From Mycobacterium sp. PS03-16 (GTDB taxonomy: Bacteria; Actinomycetota; Actinomycetes; Mycobacteriales; Mycobacteriaceae), in NCBI RefSeq assembly GCF_004570325.1, contig NZ_SPQO01000035.1, forward strand, positions 1 through 47,030: DNA of 47,030 nt, given 5' to 3'. Below are positions 1-6,676 of this stretch, one piece after another. A program made the position numbers and the translations under genes. Below the pieces are notes generated by a model that was given only the letters and a program-made list of their open reading frames with translations, made no database searches and was not told where the DNA came from. Each line of letters starts with the position of its first letter. Within the stretch, counting starts at the first letter, position 1.

Positions 1-28
1 CGGTCAGCCGAGCATTAGCGTGGGACAC

Positions 29-84
29 GAGGACCTCCGTGTGTGTGAAGACGTCAGACATCTCCACTAAGCCCGGAGGTCCTC
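29..84. promoter_or_regulatory. 11-bp inverted repeat, possible terminator or attenuator hairpin
   Basis: GAGGACCTCCG at 29-39 is exactly complementary to CGGAGGTCCTC at 74-84, with a 34-nt loop. The element lies in the 217 bp before the convergent end of the DUF6542 gene, where no convincing gene is seen. In M. tuberculosis the gene upstream of this position is lytB2 on the plus strand, so a terminator for a gene just outside the window is one reading. There is no T-tract after the right arm, so a regulatory hairpin is equally possible. Confidence 0.35.
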
Positions 85-217
85 CCCTCTCACAGCCAAA
101 CCGTCAACAACGTCCCTGCCGAGTACACCTAGGGCTCTACCGGATCGTCGCCTCGCGTGTGTGCGGACTCATCCGCCCGCGCGGCGTGTCGCGTATGACA
201 CCGCACGCCGAGACGCG

Positions 218-1450
218 TCAGACGTCGTACTCCCACGCGTCCGGGTCCGCGTTGCGCCGGCTCCGCGGGCGGCTGCGGTACTCCACGTCACGCTCACCGT
301 CCTCGGCGCCGCGGTAGCGCACCCGCGATACCGGGTGGTGGGTGGAGCTGCCGTTGGACCCGTGCGGTTCGAGGGGTTCGTAGTCGTCGAGGCGACGGCG
401 GCGCGGCCGCTCATAGGTGTCGCGCCGGTCGATCGGCGGCAGCCGACGGGCGTCGCGGCTCGGCCGCGGCTCCCGGCTCTCGCGTCCGGTCCGCGGCTCC
501 CGCGATTCCCGCGGCTCTCGTTCCCGCGATGCCCGCGTCGTGCGCTCGCGCGGCTCCCGGCGTTCACGACCTTCGCGGCCCTCCCGGCGCTCCCGGCCTT
601 CCCGGGGGGACTGGCTACGCGAACGCCGGCGCGGCTCGGCGTCATCCGACGATCGCGCCGTCGAGCGGGACCGGCGGGGCCGGTCGACCACCGGTTCCAT
701 GATCTCGGTTTCGTCGGCCCGTGGGCGGCGCGACCGCGAGGTGCCCGACGAGCGGGTGCCCGGCTTGCGGGTGGTGCGACTGTCCGACGACCGCGACGCG
801 CGCGGCGGCGTGCTGCGAGCCGACCGCTCCGACGTCCGCGACCGGCGCGCAGGTGGTGCGTCGTCCTCGTCGTCGTCCTCGTCATCGGGCGTACTGCGAC
901 CGCCGACCAGGCCCGACACCTTCGCCGCCAGGGCCGCCGCGAGTCCGCCGGCCGCTGACCTGCGGGCCGGGGTGTCCTTCGCGGACGGTGCCTCCGCCGC
1001 CGTCCCGCTGCGCCGGGACGACATGCCGAGATACCAGCGCGCCATACCGACCAGCAGCACGGCCGCCGAGGTGAAGAACATCAGCGGGAACCGCTCGATC
1101 AGCGGGTATCCGCAGTTGATCGCGAGGTCTTTGAGGCCGTGGATCTCCGAACTGTGGAACAGGTAGTAGGCCCCGGGGACGGCGAAGAACAGCAGCAGCG
1201 GTGGCTGGATGACGGTGGTGAAGATGTTCGCCTGACGCACGGCCAGGACGGCGAGCAGGCAGCCCAGCGCGTAGCAGGCCGAGAAGACCGAACTCAGTTC
1301 CCGCGTCCCCGAGCCGGCGTCGAACGCGAACCCGGCCGTGGTGAGCGTGACCGCCAGCAGCACGGCACCCCACCACGGCAACCCGGGAAATTGCGGATGC
1401 ACAGAGCGGTGGTCGGCCGGCACTGCCGACCGTGCGCGCTGTCCTGACAC
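218..1450 (-). CDS. DUF6542-type membrane protein with long Arg/Glu/Ser-rich tail
   Basis: A 410-residue protein. Residues about 24-140 hold four hydrophobic segments; the remaining about 260 residues are a low-complexity, highly charged tail full of RE, RR, SR and DDED runs, presumably cytoplasmic and disordered. The open frame runs much further upstream through ychF, but that part is an antisense shadow. The GTG at 1450 is preferred because a TACGGT -10 lies exactly 6 nt before it (leaderless), and the protein then begins MSGQRARSAVPADH. The gene is divergent from ychF, an arrangement I recall for Rv1111c/Rv1112. Function unknown; membrane anchoring is inferred from the segments. Confidence 0.8.
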   Translation of the reverse strand: MSGQRARSAVPADHRSVHPQFPGLPWWGAVLLAVTLTTAGFAFDAGSGTRELSSVFSACYALGCLLAVLAVRQANIFTTVIQPPLLLFFAVPGAYYLFHSSEIHGLKDLAINCGYPLIERFPLMFFTSAAVLLVGMARWYLGMSSRRSGTAAEAPSAKDTPARRSAAGGLAAALAAKVSGLVGGRSTPDDEDDDEDDAPPARRSRTSERSARSTPPRASRSSDSRTTRKPGTRSSGTSRSRRPRADETEIMEPVVDRPRRSRSTARSSDDAEPRRRSRSQSPREGRERREGREGRERREPRERTTRASREREPRESREPRTGRESREPRPSRDARRLPPIDRRDTYERPRRRRLDDYEPLEPHGSNGSSTHHPVSRVRYRGAEDGERDVEYRSRPRSRRNADPDAWEYDV

Positions 1451-1456
1451 AGGTAG

Positions 1457-1462
1457 ACCGTA
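1457..1462 (-). promoter_or_regulatory. -10 element (TACGGT) of leaderless DUF6542 promoter
   Basis: Read on the minus strand, TACGGT is followed by 6 nt and then the GTG at 1450. TANNNT at this spacing is the typical mycobacterial leaderless promoter, with the transcript starting on the start codon. Confidence 0.5.
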
Positions 1463-1534
1463 CCGGCTCGACCCCGAAGCGCGACGCCAGCGCGCGGGAG
1501 CCTCCTCGTCGGCCTCTGGCAGACTGTCATCCCT

Positions 1535-2608
1535 GTGGGGCTCAATCTCGGAATCGTCGGCCTGCCGAATGTCGGCAAGTCGACTCTGTTCAACGCGCTG
1601 ACGCGCAACAACGTGCTGGCGGCGAACTATCCGTTCGCGACGATCGAACCCAACGAGGGTGTCGTCGCGCTCCCGGATCCCCGGCTCGACGAACTCGCGA
1701 AGATGTTTCATTCCGACAAGATTGTGCCCGCGCCGGTCACGTTCGTCGACATCGCCGGCATCGTCAAAGGGGCGTCCGAAGGCGCCGGGCTGGGCAACAA
1801 GTTCCTGGCCAACATCCGCGAGTGCGACGCGATCTGCCAGGTGGTGCGGGTCTTCACCGACGACGACGTCACGCACGTCGACGGCCGGATCGACCCCAAG
1901 TCCGACATCGAGGTGATCGAGACCGAGCTGATCCTCGCGGACATGCAGACGCTCGAGCGCGCCGTGCCCCGGCTGGAGAAGGAAGCCCGCACGCACAAGG
2001 ACCGCAGGCCGATCTTCGACGCAGCCGTCGCGGCGCAGGAGGTGCTCAACGGCGGGACCACGCTGTTCGCGGCGGGCACCGACACGTCGCTGCTGCGTGA
2101 GCTCAACCTGATGACCACCAAACCGTTCCTCTATGTGTTCAACGCCGACGAGGGCGTGCTCACCGACGAGGCCCGCAAGGCCGAGCTGCGCGAACTCGTG
2201 GCGCCGGCGGACTGCGTGTTCCTCGACGCCAAGATCGAATCCGAGCTGATCGAACTCGACGAGGAGTCGGCGGCAGAACTGCTCGAGTCGATCGGCCAGA
2301 CCGAGCGCGGGCTGGACGCGCTGGCCCGCGCCGGCTTCCACACCCTGCGACTGCAGACGTTCCTCACAGCCGGGCCCAAGGAGTCGCGGGCCTGGACGAT
2401 CAACCAGGGCGACACCGCCCCCAAGGCCGCAGGCGTCATCCACACCGACTTCGAGAAGGGTTTCATCAAGGCCGAGATCGTCTCCTACGACGACCTGATG
2501 GAAGCCGGTTCGATGGCCGCCGCGAAGGCGGCGGGCAAGGTGCGCATGGAGGGCAAGGACTACGTCATGGCCGACGGCGACGTGGTGGAGTTCCGCTTCA
2601 ACGTCTAG
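1535..2608 (+). CDS. ychF: Redox-regulated ATPase/GTPase YchF (OBG family)
   Basis: A full-length 357-residue Obg-family P-loop protein. The P-loop GLPNVGKS is at residues 9-16, the DIAGIVKGASEGAGLG switch/G3 region at 72-87, and NADE in place of canonical NKxD at 203-206, the change that makes YchF prefer ATP. A coiled region follows, then a C-terminal TGS domain (about 275-357) ending in ADGDVVEFRFNV. YchF is a ribosome-associated cytosolic ATPase linked to stress and translation. Start is GTG 1535; a weak GACTGT -10 at 1522-1527 could make it leaderless. Divergent from the DUF6542 gene. Identification is secure. Confidence 0.97.
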   Translation: MGLNLGIVGLPNVGKSTLFNALTRNNVLAANYPFATIEPNEGVVALPDPRLDELAKMFHSDKIVPAPVTFVDIAGIVKGASEGAGLGNKFLANIRECDAICQVVRVFTDDDVTHVDGRIDPKSDIEVIETELILADMQTLERAVPRLEKEARTHKDRRPIFDAAVAAQEVLNGGTTLFAAGTDTSLLRELNLMTTKPFLYVFNADEGVLTDEARKAELRELVAPADCVFLDAKIESELIELDEESAAELLESIGQTERGLDALARAGFHTLRLQTFLTAGPKESRAWTINQGDTAPKAAGVIHTDFEKGFIKAEIVSYDDLMEAGSMAAAKAAGKVRMEGKDYVMADGDVVEFRFNV

Positions 2609-2654
2609 AGGATCTCAAGCGGCCCTGGCGTGGCGATCGCGCCAGTATTGAGTA

Positions 2655-2883
2655 CATGACGGACGCTTCCGTTGGCCGAGGTTCGGGCGAACCTCTCCGA
2701 ACTCGTCGATGAAGCCGTGCGAACTGATCAACGCATCGAGGTGACGCGCCAGGGGCGTCGTGCCGCCGTGATCTTGAGTGCCGATGACTATGACTCGATC
2801 ATGGAGACGCTGGCCATCCTCAGCGACGCGGAGCTGATGCCGACGGGCGAGAGGCTGAGCAGGACGACGAGACGTCACCCATG
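2655..2883 (+). pseudogene. Frameshifted Phd/YefM/RelB-type antitoxin remnant
   Basis: The longest piece, LAEVRANLSELVDEAV through DYDSIMETLAILSDAEL (frame of 2672), is a classic Phd/YefM-type antitoxin DNA-binding region. The expected ATG (2655, reading MTDAS) is out of frame with it by one base. After DAELM at 2839 the expected acidic tail (DGREAEQDDE) continues in a third frame. Two indels therefore break the gene. The TTG at 2672 could initiate a shortened protein, but its C-terminus then enters unrelated sequence. Immediately downstream lies a toxin remnant. M. tuberculosis has a TA pair at the corresponding place after ychF, as I recall. Confidence 0.7.
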
Positions 2884-3095
2884 CCCTCCCCGAACCCGTC
2901 GCTGTCGCGTGTTGGGAGTTCATCCGGGGTCCGCTTGCCGAGGATCCTCACCGCGTCTGCGAACCACTCCACGGTCAACTGGCGGGTCGAACCTCGGCTC
3001 GGCGTGGCGAATTCCGGGTCATCTACCGGATCTTCGACGACCGAGTCGTGGTCAGGGTCGTCCACATTGCGCACCGCCGCGACGTGTATCGGTGA
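2874..3095 (+). pseudogene. RelE/ParE-family toxin remnant lacking its N-terminus
   Basis: The frame of 2886 reads LPEPVAVACWEFIRGPLAED, then PHRV...PL...GQLAGRTSARRGEFRVIYRIFDD...VVHIAHRRDVYR and stops at 3093-3095. This matches the RelE toxin body: the WEFI..PL helix, the ARRGEFRVIYRI strand and the HRRDVYR end. The usual N-terminal strand and first helix (roughly 20 residues) are absent, and the frame has no start codon in place. The antitoxin tail runs straight into it, so a deletion probably removed the toxin start. Catalytic activity is unlikely. No gene-finder would call it, because it is a fragment in a different frame from the antitoxin. Confidence 0.7.
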
Positions 3096-3130
3096 TGACG
3101 CGACGGATGCCGCCGCTATCGCCTCGGCGT

Positions 3131-3136
3131 TACAGT
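3131..3136 (+). promoter_or_regulatory. -10 element (TACAGT) of a leaderless promoter
   Basis: TACAGT followed by 6 nt and GTG at 3143. This fixes the start of the downstream coiled-coil gene, for which no Shine-Dalgarno sequence is visible. Confidence 0.45.
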
Positions 3137-3142
3137 CGATCC

Positions 3143-3487
3143 GTGGTGGGTGAAGACCTGACCAGGCGCGAGGAGTCGCTCGCGCGGCGCGAAGGCGAGG
3201 TCTCGCGGCGCGAGCACATCGCCGACGAACGGGACCGCATCGCCGACGAACGCGACCGCATCGCCGACGAGCGTGAGCAGGCGGCAGACGACCGCGAGCG
3301 GCGCGCGGACGCTCGCGAAGGCGCCACCGCCCAACGGGAGCGCGACCGCCTGCAACGCGTCGAGGATCGCGCCGAGCGCGAGCGCGCCGCCGACCGGCGG
3401 GAGAGCGCCGAGATCGGACGTGCCGTGGCGGAGACCGAACGACGTGCCGAACGCGAATCGTCGTCCGGTGAGGCACCGCCGGACTAA
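3143..3487 (+). CDS. Small highly charged coiled-coil protein with ADERDRI repeats
   Basis: A 114-residue protein made almost entirely of Arg, Glu, Asp and Ala. Three in-register 7-residue repeats (IADERDR) occur near residues 25-46, followed by degenerate heptads such as AADDRERRADARE. It has no membrane segment or signal peptide and is predicted to form one long alpha-helix or coiled coil. Similar low-complexity charged helices are common in actinobacterial hypothetical proteins, but I know no function. Composition-driven similarity would be unreliable here. The start rests on the leaderless promoter at 3131-3136. Confidence 0.65.
   Translation: MVGEDLTRREESLARREGEVSRREHIADERDRIADERDRIADEREQAADDRERRADAREGATAQRERDRLQRVEDRAERERAADRRESAEIGRAVAETERRAERESSSGEAPPD
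3217..3279 (+). repeat. 21-bp tandem repeat x3 inside the coiled-coil gene
   Basis: Three consecutive 21-bp units begin at 3217, 3238 and 3259, each starting CATCGCCGACGA and encoding one heptad. The first two differ by a single base and the third diverges at its end, so the repeat is recent or maintained. Confidence 0.75.
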
Positions 3488-3510
3488 CTCGACGAGCCAG
3501 ATGATGCGGT

Positions 3511-3535
3511 GTTTGGACAGCGGATCCGCGGGTAT
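3511..3535 (+). promoter_or_regulatory. Candidate SigF promoter (GTTT-N15-GGGTAT)
   Basis: GTTT at 3511-3514 and GGGTAT at 3530-3535, separated by 15 bp, match the mycobacterial SigF consensus (GTTT, N15-17, GGGTA). It lies in the 259-bp gap between 3488 and 3746, where I see no convincing gene. The next plus-strand gene starts at 3747, implying a leader of about 200 nt or an undetected small RNA. Confidence 0.4.
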
Positions 3536-3746
3536 AGGCTTCGCGCGGGTTGCCAGACGTAGTTGCATCCTCGAGCTCCCCGCTAGGTGATCGCTCGGAC
3601 GCAACTCAATGTGTCAAGCAGCGTGCACCTTGTCGGGCGGTCACCGCCATTTCGCCACTTGAACGCCGGACGTCGACTCTGCGGTGTGCGGCGTCGATCG
3701 CGGCGTGTACAGCGTTGCGCAAACCGGTTAGACGCCGAGGTGTGTC

Positions 3747-3995
3747 ATGGCCGTGACCCGGCCGCGACGGTCACCCAGCACGCTCGTGGAGGTGACGGCG
3801 GTCGAGACGATCTATCTGGTGGCGGCGCTCTGCTGGATCGTCGTGGTGGCCGGCGGTCTCTGCGTCGCCGGATACGTCGCCGTACGGATGCGGGCCCGCC
3901 GCCGCCGCATCGACCACCTGCTCGACGCCATCCATCTCGCCGCCCGAATCCGGCGGCACGGCATGTCGTTCGTGCAGCGGCGAGTTCGGCGCTGA
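3747..3995 (+). CDS. Small single-pass membrane protein, hypothetical
   Basis: An 82-residue protein with one clear membrane helix (around IYLVAALCWIVVVAGG...GYVAV) followed by an Arg-rich cytoplasmic segment, giving a typical N-out/C-in topology by the positive-inside rule. The ATG at 3747 has no strong ribosome binding site. A GTG at 3789 right after GTGGAG would give a 68-residue version starting just before the helix, and is plausible. No family recognised. It may be under the SigF-like promoter about 210 bp upstream. Confidence is moderate because of its size. Confidence 0.45.
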   Translation: MAVTRPRRSPSTLVEVTAVETIYLVAALCWIVVVAGGLCVAGYVAVRMRARRRRIDHLLDAIHLAARIRRHGMSFVQRRVRR

Positions 3996-4018
3996 TCGAC
4001 TCGGAAGTGGCGAGCGCG

Positions 4019-4324
4019 CTACGGCGTGGCGACCTGCCGTTGCATCCCGGCCAGCCGCTCCTGCAGCGCGTCACCGAGCCGGTCGAGTGTGCGCAGTTCG
4101 ACCTCGAGGGCATGAACGACACGGCGCAGTTCGCTGACCCTGGCCGCCAGTCCCGCGTTGCGGGCCTTCTGTAATTCGATGCCGTGGCGGGCGAGTTGAG
4201 AAGAGGCCGCGAGGCGCATGTCACTGAGTACGCGGCGGAAGTACTCAGCCTGTCGAGCGTCGGCCTCCCGGCTGTGCGCCGCGTCCGCATCCATCTGGGC
4301 GACGAGGCTGTCCGAGTCGGTCAT
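4019..4324 (-). CDS. Small coiled-coil hypothetical protein
   Basis: A 101-residue soluble protein starting MTDSDSLVAQMD. It is Ala/Arg/Leu/Glu-rich throughout, with heptad-like spacing (ARHGIELQKARNAGLAARVSEL), suggesting two antiparallel helices. An upstream in-frame start exists, but the ATG at 4324 has a TAATGT -10 (4332-4337, minus strand) 7 nt upstream, which supports leaderless initiation there. No family recognised. It sits tail-to-tail with the small membrane gene at 3747-3995. Confidence 0.6.
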   Translation of the reverse strand: MTDSDSLVAQMDADAAHSREADARQAEYFRRVLSDMRLAASSQLARHGIELQKARNAGLAARVSELRRVVHALEVELRTLDRLGDALQERLAGMQRQVATP

Positions 4325-4331
4325 TCCAAAC

Positions 4332-4355
4332 ACATTAGAACCTGACTTATGTTCT
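4332..4355 (-). promoter_or_regulatory. Leaderless -10 and adjoining AGAAC-N9-GTTCT inverted repeat
   Basis: TAATGT (4332-4337, minus strand) precedes the ATG at 4324 by 7 nt. It abuts AGAAC (4337-4341) and GTTCT (4351-4355), perfect 5-bp arms 9 nt apart. The position just upstream of the -10 is suitable for an operator, but the arms are short and may be chance. Confidence 0.3.
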
Positions 4356-4376
4356 TGCGAAGGCAATGACGGATCC

Positions 4377-5081
4377 TCACCCACCTGTCGGTGACGTGAT
4401 CCGATCGGCGGTCACCGCCACCTCGGCGCCGAGCCGGTACCCGTCGGCCAGCGGAAGGTCATCCCCGCTCCAGAACGACCCCGGGTCGAACCAGTTGTGG
4501 TGCTTCTCGGTCTGCAGCAGACCCATCTCCTCGTAGGTGATGGCGACGGTCTCCGCGCAGTATGCGGTCTGCAGACCGGCCGACATGGTGCGTTCCCTGC
4601 GGCGCTCCGCGGACTCGCGGACCTTGCGGTGCACGTAGGGAATGCCGCGGGTGAAGTCGCTGACGGTGGGCAGCCGGCCGCGCAGCCAGCGGCCCGTCAG
4701 GCGCGCCGTGGTGGGAAACGGCGTGCCGTCCATCCGGGCGATCACCCGCAGCATCCGGTCCTCCTGCGCCCGGGACGCCTCCGGGGTGAGCTGACGCAAC
4801 CAGCAGCGCTGCCCGTAGCTGTGCATCCACCGCTCGACAGCCTCCCGGGCGTCGTTGAGCTGCACCCCGCGGTGATGGGTTCCGGTCCACAGGTCGAGCA
4901 GCTTGTCGCCCAGCTCGGCGTGCCAGATCAACGGCGGCAGATCGTCGAGCGCCACGGTCATGCCGACATGGTTGACCGGGGCGTTCGTCATCGTCTGGAT
5001 CGCGCGGTCCGGGCCGGAGCCCCCGCGGAACAGCCAGATGTCGCCGGTCCGGGTCTCCTGCAGCGCCCGCGTCAACGACAC
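4377..5081 (-). CDS. Permuted-papain-like (NlpC/P60-YiiX superfamily) protein, hypothetical
   Basis: A 234-residue soluble protein. The order GDIWLFRGG, then NHVGM, and much later AYCAETVA is that of circularly permuted NlpC/P60 (YiiX/YaeF-like) enzymes: an early His in NHVGM and a late Cys in YCAE would form the catalytic pair. Its substrate is unknown; relatives act on lipids or peptides. Start choice: GTG 5081 follows GGAGG with 8-nt spacing, better than the in-frame GTG at 5096 that contains this site. No signal peptide is seen, so the protein is likely cytoplasmic. The catalytic assignment is inferred from motifs only. Confidence 0.65.
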   Translation of the reverse strand: MSLTRALQETRTGDIWLFRGGSGPDRAIQTMTNAPVNHVGMTVALDDLPPLIWHAELGDKLLDLWTGTHHRGVQLNDAREAVERWMHSYGQRCWLRQLTPEASRAQEDRMLRVIARMDGTPFPTTARLTGRWLRGRLPTVSDFTRGIPYVHRKVRESAERRRERTMSAGLQTAYCAETVAITYEEMGLLQTEKHHNWFDPGSFWSGDDLPLADGYRLGAEVAVTADRITSPTGG

Positions 5082-5122
5082 CGTGTTCGCCTCCACCCCC
5101 GCAGCTTAGGCAGACTCACCCC

Positions 5123-5281
5123 ATGCGCAGCATCTGGAAGTGGGTGGGGCTGGCCGGTGCGGCCGGTGTGGTCGCCGGTGGCGTGCTCGTCGCGCGGGAC
5201 GAACGGCGGCGCCGGTCCTACACCCCCGACGACATCCGGGCGCGTCTGCACCAACGGCTCGCCGAGGCCGACGGCCGCTAA
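5123..5281 (+). CDS. 52-residue single-pass membrane protein
   Basis: Reads MRSIWKWVGLAGAAGVVAGG, then VLVARDERRRRSYTPDDIRARLHQRLAEADGR and a stop. It has one Gly/Ala-rich N-terminal membrane helix, a basic stop-transfer cluster and a short amphipathic cytoplasmic tail. Small proteins of this form are, as I recall, conserved beside this locus in other mycobacteria. The stop codon overlaps by 4 nt the end of the convergent cyclase gene. A weak CAGACT -10 6 nt before the ATG could make it leaderless. Function unknown. Confidence 0.6.
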   Translation: MRSIWKWVGLAGAAGVVAGGVLVARDERRRRSYTPDDIRARLHQRLAEADGR

Positions 5282-6063
5282 TCGGTCACCGCGTAGAGCC
5301 GGTGGGTACCGGAGAAGCCCTTCAGGTCCGCCTCGCGGCTCTCGCCGACAGTGATGCCGTCGATGCCCGACACCGCGTCGCGCACCGCCTGGCTCACCAG
5401 CACCTCGCCGCCCTCGGCCTCGGCTGCCACCCGCGCGGCCATCGCGACGTTGCGGCCGAACAGGTCCTCGCCGCGGCGCACCGACTTGCCGGTGTGGATG
5501 CCGATGCGGACCCGGATGCCGCCGGGCTTGCGGCGCATCGCCCGCTGCAGTGCCACCGCGCAGCGCACCGCCTGCTCCGGCGCGGCGAACGCCACCATGA
5601 AGCCGTCGCCCTGGCTCTTCACCACATGCCCGTCGTGGTCGCCGACGTGGCGCTGCACCAACCGTGCATGCCTGCCGATGAGCCGTGCCCACGCCCGGTC
5701 CCCGATGCGGTTGTTCAGCGCGGTCGAATCCTCGATGTCGGAGAACAGGATCGCCACCCGACCGTCGGGCGCCAGCCGCGCCAGATCGGGCCGTTCCACT
5801 TCGAACCAGTCCGCCAGGTCCTCGATCGAAGAGCGGATCGCCCCGCCGAAGCCGCGCTCGCGGACCAGGTTTGCGGTCTGCCACATCTGCTTGACCGCCT
5901 CCCGGCCGCCCGACAGCAGCATGGCGCGGGTGTCGACGCGGCCCCGCAGTTCGTCGGCCTCGCGGCGGGCCCGGCTGAGCAGCACCCACAGCACACCCAG
6001 TCCGACCGCCTCCGCCAGCACCAGTGCGGCCAGGACGTACGCGGCGATCTCAGCTCCCGTCAC
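5278..6063 (-). CDS. Membrane-anchored class III adenylate/guanylate cyclase
   Basis: A 261-residue protein: one N-terminal membrane helix (about residues 5-27), a linker of about 70 residues, then a class III cyclase homology domain. Metal-binding aspartates are in ILFSDIEDST and in VVKSQGDGFM; the substrate-pocket region includes GRNVAMAARV and EGGEVLVSQ. It should make cAMP (or cGMP) at the membrane as a homodimer. Substrate choice cannot be read with confidence. I recall Rv1120c as a degenerate cyclase at the equivalent M. tuberculosis position; this copy looks intact. Start is GTG 6063; the nearby GAGG is too close to be decisive. Confidence 0.88.
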   Translation of the reverse strand: MTGAEIAAYVLAALVLAEAVGLGVLWVLLSRARREADELRGRVDTRAMLLSGGREAVKQMWQTANLVRERGFGGAIRSSIEDLADWFEVERPDLARLAPDGRVAILFSDIEDSTALNNRIGDRAWARLIGRHARLVQRHVGDHDGHVVKSQGDGFMVAFAAPEQAVRCAVALQRAMRRKPGGIRVRIGIHTGKSVRRGEDLFGRNVAMAARVAAEAEGGEVLVSQAVRDAVSGIDGITVGESREADLKGFSGTHRLYAVTD

Positions 6064-6122
6064 CGCCTCAGTATTGGCGGTGGCGCGCTGATTCCGCGGA
6101 ACCACCCCTGGCGGCGGCGCGT

Positions 6123-6602
6123 TCAGACGCCGGTCGAGGACCCCGGGCGCACGATCATCAGCACCGTGACGATCACCCACAGCAAGTTGAAGATCCCGGT
6201 CGTCATGGCCAGCCGCGTCACCACGGTGCCGTCGAGCGCCGCGCGCTGATCGGGCAGAATGAACGCGAGCAGCACCACGGCCGCCGCCGCGGTCAGCGCG
6301 ATCGAGACCAGTACCCACGCGTCGGTCAGCACACCCATCGACACCGCCGTGGCGAAGCCGAGCACCGGAACGGCCAGCCCCAGCACGGCGTACGTGCGGC
6401 AGATGCGGTGCAGGACGGTCGCCACCGGCAGTGCCGAATCGTCCGGCCCGGACAGTGCCGAATCGTCCGGCCCGGACAGTGCCGAATCGTCCGGCCCGGA
6501 CAGTGCACGGGCGTAGCGCGGGAACATGCTGGCCGCCACCGCGATCGGCCCGACGGCCAGGATCGCGACGACGACGTGGGCGCTGAGCAGGAAGGCGGAC
6601 AT
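6123..6602 (-). CDS. Four-helix membrane protein (DUF2269-like) with internal triplication
   Basis: A 159-residue integral membrane protein with about four hydrophobic helices: N-terminal MSAFLLSAHVVVAILAVGP, a pair in the middle and a C-terminal FNLLWVIVTVLMIV. It resembles DUF2269-type predicted membrane proteins; function unknown. Between helices 1 and 2 the loop contains three exact copies of SGPDDSAL from a 24-bp tandem repeat, adding 16-24 residues to an otherwise compact fold. The ATG at 6602 is 8 nt after a TAGCGT -10, so the leader is very short. It may be co-transcribed with the upstream aminotransferase only by readthrough of the hairpin at 6628-6660. Confidence 0.7.
   Translation of the reverse strand: MSAFLLSAHVVVAILAVGPIAVAASMFPRYARALSGPDDSALSGPDDSALSGPDDSALPVATVLHRICRTYAVLGLAVPVLGFATAVSMGVLTDAWVLVSIALTAAAAVVLLAFILPDQRAALDGTVVTRLAMTTGIFNLLWVIVTVLMIVRPGSSTGV
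6429..6500. repeat. 24-bp perfect tandem repeat x3, coding
   Basis: Three identical 24-bp units at 6429-6452, 6453-6476 and 6477-6500 (each begins CAGTGCCGAATC), with a partial fourth start after 6500. Being a multiple of three, it preserves the frame and adds 8-residue blocks. Perfect identity points to very recent slippage. Confidence 0.95.
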
Positions 6603-6627
6603 CGCGGTCGACGCTAAGCCATTCCGC

Positions 6628-6660
6628 GGCACGCCACGTACGGCGAAAACGCCACGTGCC
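6628..6660 (-). terminator. Hairpin downstream of the kinase/aminotransferase gene
   Basis: GGCACG at 6628-6633 pairs with CGTGCC at 6655-6660, and an inner GGCG-AAAA-CGCC hairpin spans 6642-6653. It lies 17 nt past the aminotransferase stop (minus strand). No T-tract follows, as is common in mycobacteria, so termination efficiency is uncertain. Confidence 0.4.
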
Positions 6661-6676
6661 GACGGGATCCGGCCAC

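Noticed and set aside
1451..2443. Upstream extension of the DUF6542 frame through ychF (741-residue open frame)
   Set aside because: The extension is antisense to an unmistakable YchF and has Arg/Asp-rich shadow composition. A leaderless GTG at 1450 starts the recognisable protein.
3550..3756. Possible small gene after the SigF-like promoter
   Set aside because: No ribosome binding site, unconvincing composition and overlap with the next gene. Kept as a gap.
4337..4355. SOS-box reading of AGAAC-N9-GTTCT
   Set aside because: The mycobacterial LexA box needs GAAC and GTTC 4 bp apart; here they are 9 bp apart.
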